From Bradyrhizobium lupini (lineage in GTDB: Bacteria; Pseudomonadota; Alphaproteobacteria; Rhizobiales; Xanthobacteraceae), in the NCBI RefSeq assembly GCF_040939785.1, contig NZ_CP162553.1:1798001-1862000 (forward strand): a stretch of DNA of 64,000 nt, given 5' to 3'. The first letter of the stretch is position 1. Every line of letters starts with the position of its first letter. The notes under the pieces are model-generated. The model did no database searches. It saw only the letters and a list, made by a program, of their open reading frames with translations, and had not been told where the DNA came from. Below, piece after piece: positions 7,998 to 16,061 of this stretch. Made by a program: the position numbers and the translations under genes.

Positions 7998-8111
7998 ATG
8001 ACCAGGCACCTGACGCGGGCCGATCTCGCGCGCGGCGTGGCCGGCGCGGTATCCACGCTGGTCCTGTGCGCGACGATGGCATTCACCATCGCGCGCCACT
8101 TCGCTTTGTAA
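7998..8111 (+). CDS. Small membrane protein, 37 aa
   Basis: A short frame reads MTRHLTRADLARGVAGAVST then LVLCATMAFTIARHFAL. The basic N-terminus followed by one hydrophobic helix (about residues 14-31) fits a single-pass inner-membrane microprotein. GGAG lies about 10 nt before the ATG. It sits 79 bp after one small gene and 27 bp before another, all on the plus strand, so it may belong to one transcript. No family is recognised. Confidence 0.5.
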   Translation: MTRHLTRADLARGVAGAVSTLVLCATMAFTIARHFAL

Positions 8112-8138
8112 GGCATTTGGCGCTGTGAGGTATTTTCG

Positions 8139-8465
8139 ATGACGTCCGACCCCGAGGAATCGGTCAGGCTGCAAGGCTACGGCGAGATGACCCTGCGTAC
8201 GGCCGTCACGACGATGATGTTGCTTGCGCCGCGCGAGCGCGCGGATGCCGCCATCTTCCGCGTCCGCGACGGCGTCCGGCTTGCCTCAAGCGAGATTGCC
8301 GAACTCGCCTCCGAATGGGGCATCACGCCAACGCCGGAGATCAGGTCTCCGAACCTCGTCCCGGAGCAGCACTGGACCCACGTCGTTCGCGGCATGGTGC
8401 GTGAGGCGCCGCTGCCGGCGCTGATGATTGCGTTTATGGTCGGCGTGCTGGTGGCGAGGCGGTAG
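8139..8465 (+). CDS. Hypothetical protein with C-terminal membrane segment, 108 aa
   Basis: A soluble N-terminal part (TLRTAVTTMMLLAPRERADA, then AIFRVRDGVRLASSEIAEL) is followed near the C-terminus by a hydrophobic segment APLPALMIAFMVGVLVARR at about residues 89-107, so the protein is probably tail-anchored in the inner membrane. GAGG lies about 10 nt before the ATG at 8139. No domain is recognised. It is the last of the small-gene run that precedes tRNA-Pro. The C-terminal helix pattern resembles small DUF883-like membrane tails, but I do not assign that family. Confidence 0.6.
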   Translation: MTSDPEESVRLQGYGEMTLRTAVTTMMLLAPRERADAAIFRVRDGVRLASSEIAELASEWGITPTPEIRSPNLVPEQHWTHVVRGMVREAPLPALMIAFMVGVLVARR

Positions 8466-8663
8466 TCCTCTGACCTAGCTTGCAACGCCGAGTTATCGAA
8501 ACAGGCAATGCCGAGCCATGCCACCGCGACAGACCGCCCTGTCCGGCCAAATCGGCCGTGGACCCGCCCTGAAAATCGTTGCAAGAAGACGCTCCCGGGC
8601 GCCGGCGGCTGGTCCGCCAAGCTTGGGAACGAGCCTCTAGAAAAACGTCGACTTTTGGAAGAA

Positions 8664-8740
8664 TGGTCGGAGTGGCAGGATTCGAACCTGCGACCCCTGC
8701 GTCCCGAACGCAGTGCTCTACCGGGCTGAGCCACACTCCG
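8664..8740 (-). tRNA. tRNA-Pro (anticodon CGG), CCA encoded
   Basis: Read on the minus strand the gene starts CGGAGTGTGGC and ends CACTCCG-A-CCA. The acceptor stem CGGAGTG/CACTCCG pairs fully. The anticodon arm is CTGCG-TTCGGGA-CGCAG, giving anticodon CGG for proline codon CCG. The T arm GCAGG-TTCGAAT-CCTGC is canonical and the 3' CCA is genomically encoded. Confidence 0.97.
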
Positions 8741-8808
8741 ACAAGAGGCCGGCTTATAGCGTCGGGTTTGGCGCACCGCAAGCGGCCGAGCTGAGGAATC
8801 TTATCCCT

Positions 8809-9798
8809 GTGAAAACGGGTCTTGAAACGCTGATTTTACCGGCCGGCGAGGCCGGCGCGGAAGCTGCCGCCCGGACATTGGCCGCCGGCGGGCTGGTCGC
8901 GTTCCCGACCGAGACGGTCTACGGGCTCGGGGCGGACGCCGGAAATGCCAGTGCCATCGCCCATCTTTACGCCGCCAAGGGGCGGCCGGCCTTCAATCCG
9001 CTGATCGCGCATGTCGCCGACCTCGCGGCCGCGCGCAGGATCGGACGATTCGACGCCTGCGCCTTGCGCCTTGCGGAGGCGTTCTGGCCGGGGCCGCTGA
9101 CGCTGGTGGTGCCGAAGACGGAAAACTGCCCGGTGGCCGAGCTTGCCACCGCGGGCCTCGACACGGTCGCGATCCGCATTCCGGCCCATCCGGTGGCGCA
9201 GGCGATCCTGCGCGCCTTTGGCGGGGCGGTGGTGGCGCCGTCCGCCAACATCTCCGGCCACGTCTCGCCGACGCTGGCGGCCCATGTCGAGAGCGACCTT
9301 GCGGGGCGGATCGACCTGATCGTCGACGGCGGGCCTGTTACGGTCGGCGTCGAATCGACGATCGTCGGCTGTTTTGCGGCGCCGATGCTGCTGCGGCCCG
9401 GCGGGCTGTCTCGCGAGCGGATCGAGGCCGTGCTTGGTGCAGCGCTGGCGCGACTGCCCGCGGAGACCGACAGCGAAGACAGCCAGCCGCTGGCGCCGGG
9501 CATGCTGGCCTCGCATTACGCGCCACACGCCCATGTGCGGCTCAATGCGCTGGACGTCGCGCCGGGCGAAGCGCTGCTGGCGTTCGGCCCGGCGCGCCTG
9601 CCCGGCCTGGAGACCGCCGTTGCCGTCATGAATTTGTCGCCCACCGGCGATCTCGATGAAGCCGCCGCCAATTTGTTCGGCTATCTTCGCGCCCTCGATG
9701 CCAGGGGGCCGCGGGCGATCGCCGTGATGGCGATCCCCGAAGAGGATCTGGGCGAAGCGATCAACGACCGGCTGCGCCGGGCGGCTGTCGCGCGGTAA
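8809..9798 (+). CDS. tsaC: L-threonylcarbamoyladenylate synthase, Sua5 type
   Basis: This enzyme makes threonylcarbamoyl-AMP from threonine, bicarbonate and ATP, the first step of the t6A37 modification of ANN-decoding tRNAs. The YrdC domain spans about residues 10-195, with AAGGLVAFPTETVYGLGADA and the KGRP...NPLI motif; SANISG and the STIV segment follow. The C-terminal Sua5 domain (about 210-329, beginning LAPGMLASHYAPHA) makes it the longer Sua5 form. The frame is open from 8713 across the tRNA gene, so a downstream start is needed; I chose GTG at 8809 (VKTGLETLILPAG), giving 329 residues, with GAGG about 14 nt upstream. The start is less certain than the identity. Confidence 0.93.
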   Translation: MKTGLETLILPAGEAGAEAAARTLAAGGLVAFPTETVYGLGADAGNASAIAHLYAAKGRPAFNPLIAHVADLAAARRIGRFDACALRLAEAFWPGPLTLVVPKTENCPVAELATAGLDTVAIRIPAHPVAQAILRAFGGAVVAPSANISGHVSPTLAAHVESDLAGRIDLIVDGGPVTVGVESTIVGCFAAPMLLRPGGLSRERIEAVLGAALARLPAETDSEDSQPLAPGMLASHYAPHAHVRLNALDVAPGEALLAFGPARLPGLETAVAVMNLSPTGDLDEAAANLFGYLRALDARGPRAIAVMAIPEEDLGEAINDRLRRAAVAR

Positions 9799-9818
9799 GA
9801 GAAGCAAGAGACACGACC

Positions 9819-11246
9819 ATGAACGTCAATCATTCCGCCACCCCTCCGCTTGCGCCCGAGCTGATCGAACAATTCCGCAAGATCGTCGGCGAGAGGCACG
9901 CCATCACCGATGCGGCCGACATCGAGGCCTATGTCACCGAAGAGCGCAATCTATTCCACGGCCGCTCGCCGCTGGTGCTGCGCCCGGGCTCGACCGCGGA
10001 AGTCGCCGCAATCTGCAAGCTCGCCTCCGAGCACAAGATCGCGCTGGTGCCACAGGGCGGCAACACCGGGCTCGTCGGCGGCCAGACCCCGCACAATGGC
10101 GAGGTGGTGGTGTCGCTGCGTCGGCTCGACAAGATCCGCGAGATCGACACCGCCTCCAACACCATGACCTGCGAGGCCGGCGTGGTGCTGCAGATCGCAC
10201 AGCAGAAGGCCGCCGAAATGAACCGGCTGTTCCCGCTCTCGCTCGGCGCGGAAGGGAGCTGCACCATTGGCGGCAATCTCTCGACCAATGCCGGCGGCAC
10301 GGCCGCGCTGGCCTATGGCGTGGCGCGCGAGATGGCGCTGGGGCTCGAGGTGGTTTTGGCGGACGGGCGCGTGCTCAACGTGCTGTCGAAGCTGAAGAAG
10401 GACAACACCGGCTACAATCTGCACAACCTTTTCATCGGCGCCGAAGGCACGCTCGGCATCATCACGGCGGCGACGCTGAAGCTGTTTCCGAAGCCGCGCT
10501 CGATCGAGACCGCCTTCGTTGGGCTGAAGTCGCCGGAGGCCGCGCTGAAGCTGCTGGCGATCGCGCAAAGCGAGGCCGCCAATGCGCTGACGAGCTTCGA
10601 GCTGCTCTCGGAGATGGCGGTCGATTTCTCGATCCGCCACGGCATCGACGTGCGCGATCCGCTCGCACAAAAGCATGCCTGGTACCTGCTGATGGAGTTG
10701 TCGTCGCCCGGCGACGACGCCCGGACGCCGCTGGAAACGATCCTCGGCCTCGCCATGGAGGACGAGATCGTCGACGACGCGGTGATCGCGGCCAATCTCA
10801 CCCAGCGCGCCGGCTTCTGGAAGCTGCGCGACGAAATGTCGTCAGCACAAAAGCCGGAGGGCGGCTCGATCAAGCACGACATCTCCGTGCCGGTGGCCAC
10901 CGTGCCGGCCTTCATCGCCGAGGCCAATGAAGCCGTGGTGAAGCTGATTCCCGGCGCGCGGCCGGTGCCGTTCGGCCATCTCGGCGACGGCAATCTGCAC
11001 TACAATGTCAGCCAGCCCATCGGCGCCAACACCGCGGACTATCTGGCGCGCTGGCACGAGATGAACGCGGTCGTGTTCGCCATCGTGCTGCGTATGGGCG
11101 GCTCGATCTCGGCGGAGCACGGCATCGGCGTGCTCAAGCGCGACGAGTTGCCCGACGTGAAGGACAAGACCGCAATTGAGTTGATGCGACAGCTCAAGGC
11201 GATGCTCGATCCGCTTGGAATCATGAACCCGGGAAAAGTGCTGTGA
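9819..11246 (+). CDS. FAD-binding oxidoreductase, D-2-hydroxyacid dehydrogenase type (GlcD/D2HGDH family)
   Basis: A 475-residue flavoprotein of the vanillyl-alcohol oxidase superfamily. The FAD-binding PCMH domain covers about residues 40-220 and includes VPQGGNTGLVGGQTP and GNLSTNAGGTAALAYGVARE. The C-terminal FAD-oxidase domain contains PFGHLGDGNLHYNV and ends HGIGVLKRDELPDVKDK, with the metal and substrate His residues of D-2-hydroxyglutarate and D-lactate dehydrogenases. It starts 20 bp after tsaC and overlaps the next GNAT gene by 4 bp (GTGA). D-2-hydroxyglutarate is the likeliest substrate given the length and motifs; D-lactate or another 2-hydroxyacid is possible. Confidence 0.85.
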   Translation: MNVNHSATPPLAPELIEQFRKIVGERHAITDAADIEAYVTEERNLFHGRSPLVLRPGSTAEVAAICKLASEHKIALVPQGGNTGLVGGQTPHNGEVVVSLRRLDKIREIDTASNTMTCEAGVVLQIAQQKAAEMNRLFPLSLGAEGSCTIGGNLSTNAGGTAALAYGVAREMALGLEVVLADGRVLNVLSKLKKDNTGYNLHNLFIGAEGTLGIITAATLKLFPKPRSIETAFVGLKSPEAALKLLAIAQSEAANALTSFELLSEMAVDFSIRHGIDVRDPLAQKHAWYLLMELSSPGDDARTPLETILGLAMEDEIVDDAVIAANLTQRAGFWKLRDEMSSAQKPEGGSIKHDISVPVATVPAFIAEANEAVVKLIPGARPVPFGHLGDGNLHYNVSQPIGANTADYLARWHEMNAVVFAIVLRMGGSISAEHGIGVLKRDELPDVKDKTAIELMRQLKAMLDPLGIMNPGKVL

Positions 11247-11686
11247 GTGCGCTCAAGATCGACGCGATCACCGAGGCCGATGTCGAGCCCGTGGTCGCGC
11301 TGTGGCAGCGCTGCGGGCTGACGCGGCCGTGGAACGATCCGCATGCCGACATCGCGCTGGCGCGACGGCGCGACAATTCCACCATCCTGCTCGGCCGCGA
11401 CAACGGCGCCATCGTCGCCACCGTCATGGTGGGCCATGACGGCCATCGCGGCTGGGTCTATTACGTTGCGGTCGATCCGGATAGCCAGAAGCGTGGCTAC
11501 GGCCGAGTGATCATGGCCGCGGCCGAAGACTGGCTGCGCGCGGCTGGAATTTTGAAGCTCCAGCTGCTGGTCCGGCGCGGCAATGAGCAGGCCAATGCGT
11601 TCTACCAGTCGCTGGGTTTCGAGGAATCGACCTCGGTGATGTTCCAGAAGTGGATCGACGGCCGCACCACAACGCCAAGCAACTGA
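11243..11686 (+). CDS. GNAT-family N-acetyltransferase, YpeA-like
   Basis: A 147-residue single-domain acetyltransferase. The acetyl-CoA binding motif A is visible as VAVDPDSQKRGYGRVIMAAA (about residues 73-92), followed by LQLLVRRGNEQANAFYQSLG with the motif B strand and helix and a typical GFEE turn. The length and the segment LWQRCGLTRPWNDPHADIAL match the YpeA group, whose substrate is not established. It begins at a GTG inside the stop of the preceding dehydrogenase gene (GTGA overlap), so translation of the two is likely coupled. Next comes the nudK-like gene 9 bp downstream. Confidence 0.88.
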   Translation: MSALKIDAITEADVEPVVALWQRCGLTRPWNDPHADIALARRRDNSTILLGRDNGAIVATVMVGHDGHRGWVYYVAVDPDSQKRGYGRVIMAAAEDWLRAAGILKLQLLVRRGNEQANAFYQSLGFEESTSVMFQKWIDGRTTTPSN

Positions 11687-11695
11687 GATCGAAGC

Positions 11696-12276
11696 ATGAC
11701 CATATCCGACCGCGTTCGCATCAAGGACGTCCGCGTGCTCTCGGACGGCTGGACCCCCTCAAGACCACCACGTTCGAGTACCGGCGCGCCAATGGCGAAT
11801 GGCAGACGCAGCACCGCGAGACCTATGAGCGCGACAACGCCGCCGCCGTGCTGCCCTACAACCGAGCGCGGCGCACGGTGATCCTGGTGAAGCAATTCCG
11901 CTTGCCGGCCTTCATCCGCGGTTACGACGATCTCCTGATCGAAGCCGCCGCCGGGGTGCTCGACGACGCCTCGCCCGAGGTGCGCATCCGCGCCGAGGCC
12001 GAGGAGGAAACCGGCTATCGCCTGCACCACGTCCACAAGGTGTTCGAAGCGTTTATGAGCCCCGGCGCCATCACCGAGAAGCTGCATTTCTTCGTCGCCG
12101 AGTACGAGCCGGAGATGCGGGTCAGCGACGGCGGCGGCCTCGAACACGAAGGCGAGGACATCGAGGTGCTGGAGCTCGGCATTGACGAGGCGCTGGCGAT
12201 GATCGCGGACGGGCGTATCATCGACGCCAAGGCGATCATGCTGCTGCAGCATGTGGCGCTGCATGTGTTTCGGTAG
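11696..12276 (+). pseudogene. nudK: GDP-mannose pyrophosphatase-like Nudix hydrolase, frame broken near 11754
   Basis: NudK-type enzymes cleave GDP-mannose and related nucleotide sugars. The N-terminus MTISDRVRIKDVRVLSDGW is read from the ATG at 11696, but the rest of the protein (LKTTTFEYRRANGEWQTQHR onward, including the Nudix box GVLDDASPEVRIRAEAEEET) lies in the frame starting from codon LKT near 11759. The two join at a CCCCC run at 11754-11758; one extra C would restore W-T-P-L-K and a protein of about 193 residues, the family length. The most likely cause is a homopolymer sequence error, otherwise a true frameshift mutation. It follows the GNAT gene by 9 bp, probably in the same operon. 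Confidence 0.8.
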
Positions 12277-12289
12277 GTTGTCTTCCTTC

Positions 12290-12437
12290 CTTCTCCCCTT
12301 GCAGGAGAAGGTGGCGCGAAGCGGCGGATGAGGGGTTTCTGTCCGCGCGCGCATCTCATGCAGTTGAGCACGCGAGAGACCCCTCACCCGTCTCGCCGCT
12401 TCGCGGCGAGCCACCCTCGCCCGCAAGGGGAGAGGGG
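12290..12437. repeat. REP-type palindromic element
   Basis: Bases around 12290-12337 (TTCTCCCCTTGCAGGAGAAG, then GTGGCGCGAAGCGGCGGATG and AGGGG) are mirrored by 12379-12437 (CCCCTCACCC, then TCGCCGCTTCGCGGCGAGCC and GCAAGGGGAGAGG). This is a long imperfect inverted repeat with an inner TCGCCGCTTCGCGGCGA hairpin. The type is common between Bradyrhizobium genes. It fills most of the gap between nudK and the GrdB-like gene; nothing else is seen there apart from the next gene's promoter. Confidence 0.7.
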
Positions 12438-12552
12438 AAAAAGCGGACCTGGCTCTATCAGTGCAATTCTGACCTGCATTGCCCCGCCCCCCGTTGAGCT
12501 CACCCCCGACTATCTCTAGTCTGTCGCCAACAAGAACCAGGAGACGCGCCCC

Positions 12553-13482
12553 ATGTCCGCTTCGCGCGACGACGAATTCGGCTTTGCGCCCGACTATGAC
12601 GCCCCCGTTCCCTATATGCAGCGCACGCGGGACTATTACGCCGCGATTGGCTACACCACGGCGTATCGCTGGGCTCACTACACCGAGGCGCCGTTCCAGC
12701 CGCTAAAGAAGCCGTTGTCGCAATCAAGCGTCACCATCATCACGACCGCCGCGCCATACGACCCCACCAAGGGCGACCAGGGACCGAGCGCGGCGTATAA
12801 TGGCGGCGCGAAATTCTACCAGGTCTATGAGGGCGACACGGCGAAGCCCCACGACCTTCGCATCTCGCATATCGGCTACGACCGCAAGCACACCACGGCC
12901 ACCGACAACGGCACCTGGTTTCCGCTGCCGCAACTCTTGAAGGCGAGCGCGGCGGAGCGCATCGGCGAGGTGGCCCCGCGCTTCTTCGGCGCGCCGACCA
13001 ACCGCAGTCATCGCGTCACCCTCGACACCGACGCGCCGGAAATTCTGGCGCGCTGCCTTGCCGACAAGGTCGATGTCGCCGTGCTGGTGCCGAACTGTCC
13101 GGTCTGCCACCAGACCACGGCGCTGGTGGCCCGGCATCTCGAGGCGAACGGCATTCCGACCGTGATCATGGGCTGCGCCAAGGACATCATCGAGCACGCC
13201 GCCGTGCCGCGCTTTCTGTTCTCGGATTTCCCGCTCGGCAATTCCGCCGGCAAGCCGCACGACATCGCCTCGCAGGCGCAGACGCTCGAGCTGGCGCTCA
13301 GACTGCTGGAGACCGCGAGCGGCCCGCAGACCACGATGCAGTCGCCGCTGCGCTGGAGCGAGGACGCTTCCTGGAAGCTCGACTACAACAACGTCGCGCA
13401 GCTCTCAGCCGAAGAGCTGGCGCGCCGCCGTGCCGAATTCGACAAGCAGAAGGAGATCGCGCGCGGCAATCGCGCCGCCTGA
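12553..13482 (+). CDS. GrdB-like protein (glycine/sarcosine/betaine/D-proline reductase B family, no selenocysteine)
   Basis: A 309-residue cytoplasmic protein of the selenoprotein-B family of reductases. Recognisable parts are the N-terminal VPYMQRTRDYYAAIGYTTAY, the central RISHIGYDRKHTTATDNGTW followed by a Phe-Pro pair, and the motif VLVPNCPVCHQTTALVARHL at about residues 179-198, then a GIPTVIMGCAKD segment. In clostridial GrdB a Sec residue near this kind of motif carries the redox chemistry; here a Cys pair (C-P-V-C) is encoded and no in-frame TGA occurs. Other reductase subunits (GrdA, GrdC, GrdD, GrdE) are absent nearby. A family III CoA-transferase follows 36 bp downstream. The actual reaction is unknown. 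Confidence 0.7.
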   Translation: MSASRDDEFGFAPDYDAPVPYMQRTRDYYAAIGYTTAYRWAHYTEAPFQPLKKPLSQSSVTIITTAAPYDPTKGDQGPSAAYNGGAKFYQVYEGDTAKPHDLRISHIGYDRKHTTATDNGTWFPLPQLLKASAAERIGEVAPRFFGAPTNRSHRVTLDTDAPEILARCLADKVDVAVLVPNCPVCHQTTALVARHLEANGIPTVIMGCAKDIIEHAAVPRFLFSDFPLGNSAGKPHDIASQAQTLELALRLLETASGPQTTMQSPLRWSEDASWKLDYNNVAQLSAEELARRRAEFDKQKEIARGNRAA

Positions 13483-13518
13483 CGTCCTCCGACAACCAAA
13501 GCAAACAGGGAGAGCGAC

Positions 13519-14712
13519 GTGACGCGACCGTTCGAGGGCGTGAAGATCCTGGACTTCACGCAAGTGCTGGCCGGCCCATATGCGAGCTACCAGCTCGCGC
13601 TGCTGGGCGCCGACGTCATCAAGGTCGAGCGGCGCGAGGGCGAGGACATGCGCCGCACGCCGCTGTCGCGCGAATGGGCGGAGCGCGGGCTGGCGCCGTC
13701 GTTCCAGGCCATCAACGGCAACAAGCGCAGCCTGACGCTCGATCTGCAAAAGCCCGATGCGATCGCGATCGTGAAGAAGCTCGCCGCGCAGGTCGACGTC
13801 GTCATGGAGAATTTCCGCCCCGGCGTGATGGACAAGCTCGGCATCGGCCACGAGGCGCTGTCCGCGATCAATCCGAAGCTGATCTACTGCGCGGTGTCCG
13901 GCTTCGGCCAGACCGGTCCGGACCGGCTGCGCCCCGGCTATGACGGCAAGATGCAGGCGCTGTCCGGCATCATGGCGATCACGGGTCATCCCGAGACTGG
14001 GCCGACCCGCGCCGGCTTTGCGGTGTGCGACGTGCTGTCCGGCGCCACCGCTGCGTTCGGCGTGTCGAGCGCGCTTTACCAGCGCGACCGCACCGGCAAG
14101 GGCCAGCTCATTGACGTCTCCATGCTGGAGGCGACGATGGCGTTCCTGTCGGGGCAGATCGCGGACTGGTCGGTCGCGGGCCATCGCCAGCAGCTGTCGG
14201 GGAATCAGGCCGTCAGCCGCAGGACCACGGCGAATTTGTTTAGATGCGGCGACGGTCACATCCTGCTCGCCGTCAACAACGAGAAGCAATATCGCGCACT
14301 GATGTCTGCGCTCGGCCGCGAGGACACGCTCAGCGATCCGCGCTTTGCCGACTGGTTTGCGCGCAACGAGAACGAGCCGGCGCTGCGCGCCATCATCGAA
14401 GAGGCGCTCGCGGCAAGGCCTGCGCGCGAATGGGAGACCATTCTGGAAGACGCCGGCGCGCCCTGCGCCAGCATCTGGAAAGTCGAGGAAGTCATCGACC
14501 ATCCGCAGATCAAGGCGCGCGGCGCGATCCAGCAACTCGATACGCCCTACGGCCGGCTTCGTTTCGCCGGCAGCGGATTCAAGCTCGCGCATGGCGGCGG
14601 CAGGCTCGACCGGATGGCGCCGGAGCTCGGCGCGGATACGGATGCGGTGCTGGGCGAGCTGGGATTTGACGCAGCGGAGATCGCAGCACTACGGGCGCGG
14701 GAGATCGTGTAA
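13519..14712 (+). CDS. Family III CoA-transferase (CaiB/BaiF type)
   Basis: A 397-residue enzyme of the CaiB/BaiF family, which moves CoA between carboxylic acids. The N-terminus PFEGVKILDFTQVLAGPYAS and then GADVIKVERREGEDMR form the family's interlocked N-terminal domain, and NKRSLTLDLQKPDAI and SGFGQTGPDRLRPGYD follow; the catalytic Asp is expected in the latter half of this region. The GTG start at 13519 has AGGGAGAG about 5 nt upstream. It is 36 bp after the GrdB-like gene on the same strand, suggesting an operon in which a carboxylate is activated to its CoA ester. The substrate is not predictable from sequence; annotation as formyl-CoA transferase would be unsafe. Confidence 0.9.
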   Translation: MTRPFEGVKILDFTQVLAGPYASYQLALLGADVIKVERREGEDMRRTPLSREWAERGLAPSFQAINGNKRSLTLDLQKPDAIAIVKKLAAQVDVVMENFRPGVMDKLGIGHEALSAINPKLIYCAVSGFGQTGPDRLRPGYDGKMQALSGIMAITGHPETGPTRAGFAVCDVLSGATAAFGVSSALYQRDRTGKGQLIDVSMLEATMAFLSGQIADWSVAGHRQQLSGNQAVSRRTTANLFRCGDGHILLAVNNEKQYRALMSALGREDTLSDPRFADWFARNENEPALRAIIEEALAARPAREWETILEDAGAPCASIWKVEEVIDHPQIKARGAIQQLDTPYGRLRFAGSGFKLAHGGGRLDRMAPELGADTDAVLGELGFDAAEIAALRAREIV

Positions 14713-14723
14713 GGGCGAAGCGC

Positions 14724-15479
14724 CTAAAACAACGACCCCTGCCCGTCATCGGCCGGCCCGGCCGCCGCTTTCCGCGCCACCTTCTTCTTCGGCGCCTCCG
14801 CCTCCATGTCCTCCGCGCTGATCGGCAGGAGTAACTGGTCGTCGTCATTGGCGACGCGGTTGACGCGGGTGGAGACCGGGTGCCAGGCGAATTCGCCGAT
14901 GCGCGGGGCGGTCATCAGCGGCAACACCGCATCGAGGTCATCGCTGCGGCTGTCGAGCCAGCGCTCGAAATCGCGCGGGCTGATGGTGACGGGCACGCGA
15001 TCATGCAGCGTGACGAGATCCTCGCTCGCCGCCGCCGTGACGATCGCGACCGTGTCGAGCTCCTCGCCGTTCGGCCCGACCCAGGTCTCGAACACCGCTG
15101 CAAAGCCGAGCGGCGCGCCGTCGGCGCGATGGATGAAGAAGGGCTGCTTGCGGCCACCCTCCGCCTTCCATTCGTAATAGCCGTCGGCCGGAATCAGGCC
15201 GCGGCGCCGGCGAATCGCGTTCTTGAAAGCGGGCTTCTCCAGCACCGTCTCGGAACGGGCATTGATCAGGAGCGAAAATCCCTTGGGATCCTTGACCCAA
15301 CCCGGCAGCAAACCCCAGCGCATCAGGCGAAAATGGCGCGCGCCGTTCTCGCCCAGCACGACCGGAATCGGTTGTGTCGGGGCCACATTGAACCGGGGCG
15401 GGAAGTTCGGCTGCTCAATGTAGCCGAACAGTTGCCGCAAAGCCGCGGGGGCCGAAGTTATGACGAAGCGTCCACACAT
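14724..15479 (-). CDS. SRAP-domain abasic-site DNA-protein crosslinking protein (YedK/HMCES family)
   Basis: Members of this family form a thiazolidine crosslink with abasic sites in single-stranded DNA through Cys2, shielding them during replication. The protein begins MCGRFVITSA, so Cys2 is exposed once Met1 is removed. FNVAPTQPIPVV, the MRWGLLPGWVKD segment, INARSETVLEKPAFKNAIRR and GLIPADGYYEWK are all canonical SRAP motifs, and the His of LHDRVPVTIS completes the active site. The 251-residue length includes a lysine-rich, probably disordered tail (from about 225, PKKKVARKAAAG). It is convergent with the CoA-transferase gene (11-bp gap). I saw no clear GTTC-N7-GTTC LexA box upstream. Confidence 0.93.
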   Translation of the reverse strand: MCGRFVITSAPAALRQLFGYIEQPNFPPRFNVAPTQPIPVVLGENGARHFRLMRWGLLPGWVKDPKGFSLLINARSETVLEKPAFKNAIRRRRGLIPADGYYEWKAEGGRKQPFFIHRADGAPLGFAAVFETWVGPNGEELDTVAIVTAAASEDLVTLHDRVPVTISPRDFERWLDSRSDDLDAVLPLMTAPRIGEFAWHPVSTRVNRVANDDDQLLLPISAEDMEAEAPKKKVARKAAAGPADDGQGSLF

Positions 15480-15542
15480 CCTTGAGGGCCTATATAGGGT
15501 CCGTTCAGGTCCTTTTAACCCCGAACGTTAACACTGCGGCAG

Positions 15543-16043
15543 ATGAGCTCAACGGTCTCCCAGCCGGCGCGAATGCATGGACAGACGGGGCCCGAGGCTG
15601 CAGCCTGGGCCGAGCGGCTGCGCGTGGCCAACATCAACCCGCGGACCGGGCTTGCCACCGACTATCTCAACCATTTCAATGAAGCCGTGATGCTGCTGGA
15701 AATGGTCCCCGACATGCCGGAATGCGCGGAAGATTTTCTGACCTGGTCGCCGCTGTCCTATGCCGAGCATTTCACCGCCTCGAACTTCAAGGCCCGGGAT
15801 CTGGCGATCGAGGCCTATGAAAAGGCCGACCCGAACGTGCGCGCCCAGTTCGACCACCTCACCGACACCATGACCTCGATCCTGACGGCGGTCGGCTCGG
15901 CCATGCGCGAGGTCGAGAAGGACACGACCCGCGTTCGCCTCGCTGAGCAGGCCGCCCACTGGGTCAAGCCGCTGATCGCGGCCTGCGGCGGCATCATCAA
16001 TGGCGGCGCGGAAGCCGACATCGACATCATCATGGCGAACTGA
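15543..16043 (+). CDS. Conserved hypothetical protein, 166 aa
   Basis: A soluble, largely helical protein with no signal peptide or membrane segment. The N-terminus MSSTVSQPARMHGQTGPEAA is low in order, followed by WAERLRVANINPRTGLATDY and LNHFNEAVMLLEMVPDMPEC, then a long acidic helix region. I believe close homologues exist widely in Bradyrhizobiaceae but with no assigned function. It is divergent from the SRAP gene and 18 bp upstream of a Nudix gene, so it may share a transcript with 16062-16921. The ATG at 15543 was taken because it follows the last stop in frame closely; MHGQTG (15573) is an alternative. Confidence 0.75.
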   Translation: MSSTVSQPARMHGQTGPEAAAWAERLRVANINPRTGLATDYLNHFNEAVMLLEMVPDMPECAEDFLTWSPLSYAEHFTASNFKARDLAIEAYEKADPNVRAQFDHLTDTMTSILTAVGSAMREVEKDTTRVRLAEQAAHWVKPLIAACGGIINGGAEADIDIIMAN

Positions 16044-16061
16044 GCCCGAGCAGGTGAAGTC

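Noticed and set aside
8623..8648. GGGAAC followed by GTCG as a possible ECF promoter
   Set aside because: The -10 does not match CATCCAA or the EcfG CGTT at proper spacing, and only an antisense tRNA lies downstream.
11750..11760. Programmed frameshift in nudK
   Set aside because: CCCCC lacks an accompanying slippery heptamer and stimulatory structure, and Nudix enzymes are not known to use frameshifting; an indel is simpler.
13090..13120. Selenocysteine in the GrdB-like gene
   Set aside because: The motif is C-P-V-C with ordinary Cys codons, no in-frame TGA and no SECIS-like hairpin noticed.
15480..15542. LexA box before the SRAP gene
   Set aside because: GTTC and GTTA copies are present but not in the GTTC-N7-GTTC arrangement.
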